A stretch of DNA of 64,000 nucleotides, taken from the NCBI GenBank assembly GCA_013816845.1, contig JACDDU010000001.1:372001-436000 (forward strand), in the 5' to 3' direction. Below are positions 56,264-64,000 of this stretch, one piece after another; position 1 is the first letter of the stretch; every line of letters starts with the position of its first letter. The DNA comes from Gammaproteobacteria bacterium. GTDB taxonomy: Bacteria > Pseudomonadota > Gammaproteobacteria > DSM-16500. The position numbers and the translations under genes were made by a program. The notes beneath the pieces were generated by a model. It was not told the origin of the DNA and searched no databases. It saw only the letters and a program-made list of their open reading frames with translations.

Positions 56264-59200
56264 ATGATTTACATAACAAAAAAAATAATCAATCGTTTAT
56301 TAAATTTACAAGAACAAAAGAATGTACAAAACATTCATTACCAATCCGAAGGACCAAGCGGTTATTTTGATCGCTTTCGCTACTTCGTGGAAGGAAATCC
56401 CAATGCTTGGCGCGCGCGCGATAGTGAAGCGCCAAAATCTGATATTAAACCCATTATTATTTGTAATAGTTTTTTAACCAATCGATCCCTGTCATTGCTT
56501 GAAATTAATTTATTCAATGCACTTTTTAAAAATTTTGTTCTTTATCCATGGCCAGGCGACCGAGTATCTTTGTTTCAAACGCAACCGTTTACTCATGTCG
56601 CTGATTTATGTGAAAGAAAAAATGCCATAAATTCAGCAACTAAAGAAAATATTGAAATAAGTCTGTCCGAAGTTGGCTTGTCGGCGCATGATTTTATTAT
56701 CTTAGATTATACAAATTACCAAAATCTTATTCGCAGTTTACAGATATGGTCTTCGTTTTATCCGCTCAAAAATCCCCAATTTTTAGACTTAACTTGGCAC
56801 TCCTTAATTGATGCTAATGATAGAGATGAAATATTAAAATCTGTCGATACTAAAAACATCATCATGTTAAAATGCAATGCTCTCAATCTCGAAGTTTTAG
56901 ATTGGATAAACATTCATTTTCCTAATCTAACCACGCTCAAATTTGAGACTATAGCAATCGAATTAGAAAGTGCCCTTCAGGATGCGGGATATCAATTAAA
57001 AAGAAACAAAGCCCAAGGTCGATATCAGCAATGGATGAAAATACCTAATCAAGTCATCAATGTTGATGTAAAAAGTACTGCACCTTATGCGCAAGCAACA
57101 GATCCAAGCAATCTTAGCTTAATCGATTGTAATTTCGATCAGTACGTAGAAAAGTTATCTCTCAATGAACGCAATGCGGTTGTTAATCTTGTCATCTATG
57201 GTGTTTTGACAGAGATTGATTTAAGTCTCTTTCCTAATCTAAAACGTATTGAAATTCATAAAACGAACACTTCAAAATTTGATTTTTCAGCTTTACCACA
57301 ACTAGAAGAAGTTTTAATTGAAAATTGTGAAGCGTTAAATCAAGTCAACTTTAAAGATAATCAACAAATAAAAAATATAAAAGTTCAAGGATGTAAATTG
57401 TTAAATGAAATAGGGGAGGCGTACCTACCATACTTAGAAGGCTTTATTTTCAAATCATTGGACAATGTTAATGTTAATTTAAATCATTATCCTTCATTAA
57501 AGAAGTTGACTTCATTTGCTGCTAATCTTCATTTGCAAGGCGAATCAAGGGCCCTTGAATATTTACATCAAGCAAATGATAATTTAAGTCTGCCAAATTT
57601 TTCATTAAGTTCTATGAAGGTTATTGAATGGCATGATTGTCTTCTTCCACAACAATTGCAACTAATAGACAATGAACAGCTAAATTTTCTTACAATACAT
57701 TATTCTTCATTAGAGTCGGCAGTTCGAATACATACGCTTGATCTTAAAAATTTATCAGCCCTCAAAAAATTACATTTATTTAATTTATCTCAGATGCAAA
57801 AACTTCATCTTGAGAATTTATCAGCGCTTCAAATAGTAGATATTGGATATGACAATCAGTTAGTTGGCACGAAAGATGTTGTAATACTTCATTGTGATCA
57901 ATTGAAAACCCTGAAAATTGATACTAAAAACTGCGATAGACTTATTTTGCAAGATTTGCCTAGTCTTACTTCCTTGCATATTCTAAATTTTTCGCAATTA
58001 GGTGTCACGCAATTAAAGCATTTACCAAGCGTTAAGAATTTAATTATTGATTCTGCCGTTGGGTTAGATTTTATTGATTTCAATAACCTCGAAAATATCG
58101 AAACATTAACCCTCATTAATGCTTGTGATCTTGAAAAAATAGATTTATCAAAATTCATACATTTAAAATATATTACCCTTGATAAATGTAACGCATTAAA
58201 GGAATTGATTTTACCACTTGCTACCACGTTAGAAGTTTTGCATATTGATAGTTGCAAAAATTTACTTACTATTGATAATCTTGACTCAACCTCGCTTACA
58301 AATTTAAGTATTAATAATTGCGATAGGCTTGCCAAGATTAAATTAGAAGGCAGTAATCACTTACAATATTTAAAGCTTAATAACTTGCCTGAATTACAAT
58401 CGGTTAATTTATCAAATAAACCTTATTTGAAAAAAGTTAAAATTCTCAATTCTGGGTCTGATATACAAATTGAGGAAACGCCACAACTCCGCAAATTATT
58501 TTTAGTTAATACACTCAATGCCCTAAAAGTAACACTCAATGGCTGCAAAGCTTTAAAAAATCTTATTTGTATCAGCGAACAAGACAGCCAAATATTGAAT
58601 CTTAGTCAGTGTACTTCCCTGGCTACGGCAACTCTATCCATGCCCAATGAAGCCCAGCATATCTTAAATTTACCCCAGCAATGTTTATGGGAAAAAATAT
58701 CAGCAGCAAACATATCTTCTTCGATCAATACCGATAATAATGTACGTCATAGCTTTACTGACCAAGAATTGAAGCTTAATCACAGCAATAAAATTAGCGC
58801 AACTTCCATCATGTCATCAACTATGCTCAATGCCAATATTCCCGTGAGTGCTTATACTGGAAAACCTAAGCCCTACCACGCAGAGGGCAATTTAAAGTTT
58901 ACTTTAACAGAAAAAGACCCAGTCGATTGTAATCATTATCGGTTAAATATTATCGATCAAGTTCAATGGATTAAAGGTAAGTTAGTTTTTGTTAATAAGA
59001 TAGAGCCTACTGTTTTGGAATTTTTACCCGGTTCACATCCTCATTTTACAAGTCATGATGTAAACAATTTAACAGAAAAAGTAAAAAGAAATGCGAGCGA
59101 AGGGTTTGGTTATTTTGAAGGTGAAGTCGCGTCTTCGATGTGGATACCCTTAGCATCACAAGAAACGATGAGTGAGCCACCTATGGTTAAATGTAACCCT

Positions 59201-62200
59201 CAAAATGCTATTGAATGTTACTGGCATCCGGTTCATAAACAAGCTTATGCCCGCCTTAAACCGCAAATAGAAACTCAACATATTGAAATTCTTTATGAAT
59301 ATAAAAAAAATAATAATTATTATTATCCAGAAGGAGAAGCTGTAACTCAAAATCATAAGTTAATTCCTCAAGTTCTGATTGATAACATAAACGCACTCCA
59401 GTCGGTTATCAAAGATGACCATGATTTAAGCTTTATATTTAATCCAAAATTATCCATCTCTAAAAAATTGGAATTATTGAAATTATATTGCTTAAGGTTT
59501 CACGAAACGGATCAAGAAACTAATAATAAGTTGTCAGATATTGACACTTTTATTGGTCAGATGATCAATCAAGAAGGGTGGTGTTCACACCGCGGACAAG
59601 TCTACATGGTTTTAGCTCGCTATCTCGGTGTGCCTGCACGAATGATTGCAAGTGAGCAACATGTTTATTGTGAAGTGCCCTTTCAAGGGCGTTCTTTGCA
59701 ATGGGCTCTTATTGACTTAAATGGTACGGCGCGACTTGATCTAACTCCTTTAGACCAACGCACTAATACTCTTTTATCGCAAAGTCAGAAGGGTAATTTG
59801 CATTTTTCTAAAAAGAAGACAGATTTTCTTAAGCGTTTAAAAAATTATCTCTTTAAGCCTTTTTCTATCCATCAATCGCAATCATTGAAATCAAGTCAAT
59901 CCAAAAAAAATTGTGATCAATTAAAAAATTATTATTACGCGCAGTTTTTGCAATGGGTGGAGCCTGAAGTTTTGCTGAATATCCCAACGTTAATTGAAAA
60001 ACGTCAACCCCTTGCTCCGTTGATAGAAATTCCAGCAGGATATAGTGCAGTTGATGTTAATTTATTATTAACGAATTCTTTTCAAGAGCTAGGCTATTCA
60101 GTTTTTAAAAATTATTGTTACATTGATTCCGCGGAAGAATTTGCGCATTATCTTCACCCCTACCAATTTTCGGGGGGGGAAAGAAAAAAAATTGCGGGAC
60201 CATTGCAATCCATCATTGAGCGAGGCGGTATCATTGTTGTGAACTGGTCTAACTTTTCTCCCGAAGAAATTGCAAGTTATAAAAGCATTTGTGATGCTCG
60301 TCCTACCTTACTAGGAAATCCGGTTAACTCCCAAGTTCAAGTCATTGGACTTATTCAAAAAAATACCTTAACTTGCTCTGCATTCTTATCCCGCACTAAG
60401 CCTTATACTTTATCTACTCCATTAATCGAAAAAATGGTTCAACATAGAAATGAGCCTGTTATTGATGGAAATAATACAATTACTATTGATCTGTTTCATA
60501 GTGTAAATTGGCAAAAATATTTACTGGGTGATATTCAATTTAAAGATAAAAAAATTCTTTTAAATGAGGGTGCGCTCATTAAAGCTATTCGAAATAATAA
60601 AAGCATTATTATTTATAATGCACCTAAAAATAACGCTAAATTTAATTTATTAATGCGTCGGTTGCAGGATGAAAAAGTCTTACATTTTAACGGTAAATTA
60701 TTGTACTTGCAAAATCAAACTATCATTTCCAATCAAGAACGTACGCTCAAAAGTCATCTTGATAATGTGAAAATAAATACAACAGCTTACCCTCTTGATC
60801 GAAAGCCAATTTATTTGGGTTTATATAATTTGCATGAGTGTTATGAGCAATTGCAAGTAAGAGCTGACTCACATTCAATACATGAATTGCCCGGATTGTT
60901 AGCGGAATATAACACTCAGAAGAATTTCTTTTATCTCACCGAATCATTACCCTTAAGCGATTGGCAAGAATTACTAGTCTATATTGAAGAAAATTTTCCT
61001 AAGCAACAGTTTGAATTTGTATTAAGTGATGGCGTTGCCATTGAAAAAGTAGCCTATGCTTCGCCTACGTTGAGAGATAAGAAATCCAGTCATATATGGA
61101 TGAGTAATGATCCTGATTATACTGCACAGCAATTACAAATTCAGAGTAGTAAGCCAACTTTTATTATTGATATTACGCCAAAAACTTCTTATACGGATCT
61201 TATTGCTAAATTAAATATTGAGGCGAATAATTCAGGCGAACAATTTGATTTTAGCTTTGACTTTCAAGATGCATATCTTGCTTTGATCAAAGGTCATAAC
61301 ATTATTCTAAATGGGGAAATATCGCCTCTTCTATATCATGAGTTATTGCCATTATTTTCAGGCGATTCCATTAAAATAAATGGTGAAGCTAAATTATTGC
61401 CCGGACAATTAATGCTTGTATTGCCCCAACTTAAAAATAATAGCGTAGGTGCATCAGCTCAAAAAGTAAATGTGTCGCTTGAAGATTACAAAGCAATGTT
61501 TCCTACTACACAATGGCCGACATTGGATAAAATTGCTTGCTTTTACCAAAGGGTAGACCGTATTCCCCATCGTGGTATTGGCTTACCACCCCGTCCCGCT
61601 CTTACATTTGCTAGTATCACCCGTTTTTTGAATAAATTATCACATCCTGACAAAATTGGCCGTAACCCTATTAAAGGCTTATTTCTTTATGATTATCCTA
61701 AAGAAAGTGCAACGTTTGCGTATATAAATGTAATGGGCAAATATTTATTTGGAAATCAAAGTGATGACATTGTTAAACAAAGAAAGTTACGAAAGTTATT
61801 TCAGCACTACAATATTCGTCATTTGGATGACGTCGAAAATCATGTGTGGCAAATTTTAAATTGTTTGAGTCCCAAAAAAATTAAAACCATTTTGGGTGCT
61901 AATTTGGATGAAAGTATTAATTATCCAAAAGTAAGTCATGCAACTTTAGAAGCTATTTGGCAAGCTATTATAGAAGTATTAGCAAATAGATATAATGATG
62001 AGCCTGACTTATTCAAAACAGAAAATCATTTCAATCGTCTCTTACACGATGAAAAGATACCGATTATTTTTTTAAAAGGCGAAGCTGGTACGGGCAAAAC
62101 GCGCTCTTATAAAAAAATTAAAAAGCGGGTTCAATTCCCTTGTTTTGAAGGCGAAGACGGATTGGTAGCCTGGTTAAAACAAACACCAACTTGTCCTACC

Positions 62201-63499
62201 GTATTATTTTTAGATGAAGCCAACATGGAAAAACCTGGCACCTGGAATTTCTTAAAAGGTCTCATGCGTAAAGATAAGGTTGTTTATTATCATGGAAAGA
62301 AATATGAGCTTTCATCCTTTCATAAAGTTGTTATTACGGGCAATCCTGAATCTTATCCGGGACGTTTTTATCACTCTATCTTTCAGGATAGTGCTGAGAC
62401 AATCTGGTTTAGCATGCCGGATGATTGTTTTATTAAAGATAATATTTTGAAGAAGAAGCTTACTGAATTTAATCTGAATAAAGAGCATTATATTGATGCC
62501 TTACTTAATACTTATCATTTGATTGCCAAATTACATCCTACTTTTATCTTCTCGTTACGTGATTTAAAAAATTTGGTCATGCGTTTTTGTGTATTAATGC
62601 AAACTCACTCTGATTCAATTGATCATTGGCAGGATTATATTTTTCGTGCCGCTTGTGCTGAATTTGCAGGTACAATCCAAGACACAAATGCTCGAAATCT
62701 ATTTGTTTCAAAGCTTAGACCTCATGGTTCTCAACTATTTCTTCATTCTGATTCTCACTCGCCTCTAATCTTTATTGCCAGCCATACTGGATTACCATCA
62801 GATGCAGCAATGTTGTTAGAAAGCTTAGAGCAAGATTTATTGTTACGCCAATTTGCTCTACAAAATGCTGCAGTACACAAACATTGTTATTATAAAAAAG
62901 GTGTTTTACTGATCGGTCCACCTGGAGTGGGTAAATCTTTTCTTTTAAAAACTTTGTTAGAACATCATGGTTTTCATCCGGATGCGCCTTTGTCTTCACA
63001 AAAATATTATGAAATTTCTGTAGCAAAAGAAAAAGATATTGCTAAAACATTGACCCGTGCATTTCATGAGGGTGCTATTGTTATTTTGGATGAAATTAAT
63101 TTAGATAACACTTTAGAAAAATTACTTAATCAATTATTGACCGGTCGAGATTTAAAAGGTCAACGCGCCGATCACCCAGGGTTCATGATTATGGCTTCGC
63201 AAAATCCAAATTATTTCGCAGGTCGCCAATCGAATTCAAAATCATTATATAATCGTCTTTCTGTGCGTCATTTTGATTCTTTTTCTGTCACAGCCTTAAC
63301 GCAAATCGCCCGTAACCACCATATTCCTCATCCAGCGGCTTTTGCAAAAGCTTTCAAACAATGTGAACTCACTTATCCAGCCCGGGCTACGCTTCGGACA
63401 TATTATAATTTCGCTAATACTTTTTTTAATAATAAAAAACGAAAAGCAGATTTAACTTTACCATCCGTTCATCGAATGAGGGTTAACAGTAAAGCCTAA
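56264..63499 (+). CDS. Giant LRR - transglutaminase-like - multi-AAA+ protein (2411 aa)
   Basis: I know no named homolog. Residues about 290-800 are irregular leucine-rich repeats of 20-23 residues (LxxLxIxxCxxLxxI pattern). A beta-rich part follows, then a transglutaminase-like domain with Cys1107 (GWCSHRGQVYMVLARYLGV), His1133 (EQHVYCEV) and Asp1151 (ALIDLNG), the papain-like triad order. Residues 1310-1750 hold three segments resembling AAA Walker B to sensor 1 with the acidic pair lost. Two intact AAA+ modules follow: Walker A GEAGTGKT (1939-1946) with Walker B VLFLDEAN, and GPPGVGKS (2218-2225) with IVILDEIN (2271-2278) and sensor MASQNP (2310-2315), of the dynein/MoxR-like AAA_5 type. 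There is no signal peptide or membrane helix. The start codon lacks a ribosome binding site. Probably a host-directed remodelling machine or a large intracellular defence/chaperone protein; this is inference. Confidence 0.85.
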   Translation: MIYITKKIINRLLNLQEQKNVQNIHYQSEGPSGYFDRFRYFVEGNPNAWRARDSEAPKSDIKPIIICNSFLTNRSLSLLEINLFNALFKNFVLYPWPGDRVSLFQTQPFTHVADLCERKNAINSATKENIEISLSEVGLSAHDFIILDYTNYQNLIRSLQIWSSFYPLKNPQFLDLTWHSLIDANDRDEILKSVDTKNIIMLKCNALNLEVLDWINIHFPNLTTLKFETIAIELESALQDAGYQLKRNKAQGRYQQWMKIPNQVINVDVKSTAPYAQATDPSNLSLIDCNFDQYVEKLSLNERNAVVNLVIYGVLTEIDLSLFPNLKRIEIHKTNTSKFDFSALPQLEEVLIENCEALNQVNFKDNQQIKNIKVQGCKLLNEIGEAYLPYLEGFIFKSLDNVNVNLNHYPSLKKLTSFAANLHLQGESRALEYLHQANDNLSLPNFSLSSMKVIEWHDCLLPQQLQLIDNEQLNFLTIHYSSLESAVRIHTLDLKNLSALKKLHLFNLSQMQKLHLENLSALQIVDIGYDNQLVGTKDVVILHCDQLKTLKIDTKNCDRLILQDLPSLTSLHILNFSQLGVTQLKHLPSVKNLIIDSAVGLDFIDFNNLENIETLTLINACDLEKIDLSKFIHLKYITLDKCNALKELILPLATTLEVLHIDSCKNLLTIDNLDSTSLTNLSINNCDRLAKIKLEGSNHLQYLKLNNLPELQSVNLSNKPYLKKVKILNSGSDIQIEETPQLRKLFLVNTLNALKVTLNGCKALKNLICISEQDSQILNLSQCTSLATATLSMPNEAQHILNLPQQCLWEKISAANISSSINTDNNVRHSFTDQELKLNHSNKISATSIMSSTMLNANIPVSAYTGKPKPYHAEGNLKFTLTEKDPVDCNHYRLNIIDQVQWIKGKLVFVNKIEPTVLEFLPGSHPHFTSHDVNNLTEKVKRNASEGFGYFEGEVASSMWIPLASQETMSEPPMVKCNPQNAIECYWHPVHKQAYARLKPQIETQHIEILYEYKKNNNYYYPEGEAVTQNHKLIPQVLIDNINALQSVIKDDHDLSFIFNPKLSISKKLELLKLYCLRFHETDQETNNKLSDIDTFIGQMINQEGWCSHRGQVYMVLARYLGVPARMIASEQHVYCEVPFQGRSLQWALIDLNGTARLDLTPLDQRTNTLLSQSQKGNLHFSKKKTDFLKRLKNYLFKPFSIHQSQSLKSSQSKKNCDQLKNYYYAQFLQWVEPEVLLNIPTLIEKRQPLAPLIEIPAGYSAVDVNLLLTNSFQELGYSVFKNYCYIDSAEEFAHYLHPYQFSGGERKKIAGPLQSIIERGGIIVVNWSNFSPEEIASYKSICDARPTLLGNPVNSQVQVIGLIQKNTLTCSAFLSRTKPYTLSTPLIEKMVQHRNEPVIDGNNTITIDLFHSVNWQKYLLGDIQFKDKKILLNEGALIKAIRNNKSIIIYNAPKNNAKFNLLMRRLQDEKVLHFNGKLLYLQNQTIISNQERTLKSHLDNVKINTTAYPLDRKPIYLGLYNLHECYEQLQVRADSHSIHELPGLLAEYNTQKNFFYLTESLPLSDWQELLVYIEENFPKQQFEFVLSDGVAIEKVAYASPTLRDKKSSHIWMSNDPDYTAQQLQIQSSKPTFIIDITPKTSYTDLIAKLNIEANNSGEQFDFSFDFQDAYLALIKGHNIILNGEISPLLYHELLPLFSGDSIKINGEAKLLPGQLMLVLPQLKNNSVGASAQKVNVSLEDYKAMFPTTQWPTLDKIACFYQRVDRIPHRGIGLPPRPALTFASITRFLNKLSHPDKIGRNPIKGLFLYDYPKESATFAYINVMGKYLFGNQSDDIVKQRKLRKLFQHYNIRHLDDVENHVWQILNCLSPKKIKTILGANLDESINYPKVSHATLEAIWQAIIEVLANRYNDEPDLFKTENHFNRLLHDEKIPIIFLKGEAGTGKTRSYKKIKKRVQFPCFEGEDGLVAWLKQTPTCPTVLFLDEANMEKPGTWNFLKGLMRKDKVVYYHGKKYELSSFHKVVITGNPESYPGRFYHSIFQDSAETIWFSMPDDCFIKDNILKKKLTEFNLNKEHYIDALLNTYHLIAKLHPTFIFSLRDLKNLVMRFCVLMQTHSDSIDHWQDYIFRAACAEFAGTIQDTNARNLFVSKLRPHGSQLFLHSDSHSPLIFIASHTGLPSDAAMLLESLEQDLLLRQFALQNAAVHKHCYYKKGVLLIGPPGVGKSFLLKTLLEHHGFHPDAPLSSQKYYEISVAKEKDIAKTLTRAFHEGAIVILDEINLDNTLEKLLNQLLTGRDLKGQRADHPGFMIMASQNPNYFAGRQSNSKSLYNRLSVRHFDSFSVTALTQIARNHHIPHPAAFAKAFKQCELTYPARATLRTYYNFANTFFNNKKRKADLTLPSVHRMRVNSKA

Positions 63500-63542
63500 A
63501 CGGTATAAAATTAGCTTTTGCCAAAAATAATAAACGCTGATT

Positions 63543-64000
63543 ATGCCTTTGTTCGCTGTTGCGCCCATGATGAATTATACGGATCGTCACGCGTGTTTTT
63601 TTATGCGCTTGATTTCAAAAGATATTTTACTATATACCGAAATGATTACGGCCGCGGCGCTCTACTATGGTCGTCGCAATGTCTTATTAGACTACGATAC
63701 TTCTCAAGCTCATCTCGCCTTACAAGTCGGAGGATCTGAACCCACTTTGCTTGCGCAAGCGGCTAAAATGGGCGAGGCTGCAGGGTTTGACGAAGTTAAT
63801 TTGAACGTAGGGTGTCCCAGTCCGCGCGTAGTGAGTGGACGATTTGGTGCTTGTTTGATGCTCGAACCTAATTTAGTCGCAGATTGTGTAAAAGCAATGC
63901 AAGATGGGGTGACCATTCCTATCACTGTTAAATGCAGAATTGGTGTTGATCATTATGACAGCTATTCGCTTTTGCAACGATTTATTGAAACCTTGGTTCG
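63543..64000 (+). CDS. dusA: tRNA-dihydrouridine(20/20a) synthase, N-terminal part (runs off window)
   Basis: The ATG at 63543 opens a frame that is still open at the window end (152 codons). VAPMMNYTDRHACFFMRLIS is the DusA N-terminus (MMxxTDRHxRxF type), followed by LLYTEMITAAAL, LQVGGSEP and the catalytic segment VNLNVGCPSPRVVSGRFGA. This FMN enzyme reduces uridine 20/20a in tRNA D-loops with NADPH. A typical DusA has a Cys later in the active site; the segment GACLM here holds a candidate. The gene is 43 nt after the giant gene; no ribosome binding site is obvious. Confidence 0.93.
   Translation, partial: MPLFAVAPMMNYTDRHACFFMRLISKDILLYTEMITAAALYYGRRNVLLDYDTSQAHLALQVGGSEPTLLAQAAKMGEAAGFDEVNLNVGCPSPRVVSGRFGACLMLEPNLVADCVKAMQDGVTIPITVKCRIGVDHYDSYSLLQRFIETLV

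Noticed and set aside
56250-56266. CTTAAT-N5-CTTATG as a PmrA box of the giant gene
   Set aside because: The period is right, but the second half-site contains the start codon at 56264, so it could not drive that gene; a TATACT -10 box upstream explains expression better.
1-64000. CRISPR arrays, prophage, insertion sequences, tRNA or rRNA genes
   Set aside because: No regular short-repeat array, transposase, integrase, phage structural gene or tRNA cloverleaf was seen; reading by eye can miss a diverged tRNA.

Overview
The window is about 40% G+C chromosomal DNA of a gammaproteobacterium. The order of the conserved blocks (lepA-lepB-rnc-era-recO-pdxJ and sdhCDAB-sucAB-sucCD next to gltA), a split HipBST module, and many Asn/Lys-rich orphan proteins that look like secreted effectors point to the order Legionellales (Coxiella/Aquicella/Legionella relatives), i.e. 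an intracellular or protist-associated bacterium. This assignment is inferred from gene content and order; no database was searched. No tRNA, rRNA, IS element, prophage or CRISPR array was seen.

Layout. 1-10 kb: the end of alanine dehydrogenase, an M17 aminopeptidase, an orphan 625-aa protein (candidate effector), a decayed stretch carrying a frameshifted copy of the 3' end of tdh, a small secreted protein, the threonine-degrading pair kbl-tdh, an orphan protein with internal repeats, a flavin reductase and a small orphan protein. 10-20 kb: sdhE-ygfX, a YciA thioesterase, then the long lepA-lepB-rnc-era-recO-pdxJ-gltX-cysS run (secretion, RNA processing, ribosome assembly, repair, PLP synthesis, tRNA charging). 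20-31 kb: two tandem paralogous orphans, acnA, the cydABX cytochrome bd operon followed by hemF, an orphan with a possible cysteine-protease-like core lacking its cysteine, an MFS transporter and a small acidic exported protein. 31-42 kb: accessory genes (DMT exporter, host-attachment/baeRF family protein, M20 peptidase, orphan, arginase, L,D-transpeptidase, DUF924 protein, hipB-hipS-hipT with three operator repeats, an outer-membrane barrel, a large VAO-type flavoprotein, and an orphan with a proline-rich SH3-ligand-like tail). 42-54.5 kb: the TCA block gltA / sdhCDAB-sucAB-sucCD, then serS. 54.5-64 kb: lapA-lapB, a 2411-aa multidomain protein, and the start of dusA.

How it works together. 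The housekeeping core describes an aerobic, TCA-driven metabolism fed by amino acids (alanine, threonine and arginine breakdown, peptidases): citrate synthase, aconitase, 2-oxoglutarate dehydrogenase E1/E2, succinyl-CoA synthetase and succinate dehydrogenase are all here, with SdhE to flavinate SdhA and a bd oxidase as terminal oxidase. E3 (lpd) and isocitrate dehydrogenase are not in this window. Between these conserved blocks sit single orphan genes of the kind Legionellales use as Dot/Icm effectors. Two of them (starting at 3618 on the minus strand and at 41640 on the plus strand) are preceded by CTTAA repeats spaced 11 bp, the spacing of the PmrA box.

The most unusual object is the 7.2-kb gene at 56264-63499. 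It joins leucine-rich repeats, a transglutaminase-like domain with a visible Cys-His-Asp triad, three stretches that look like degenerate AAA modules, and two intact AAA+ ATPase modules in one chain, an arrangement reminiscent of dynein/midasin-type AAA chains.
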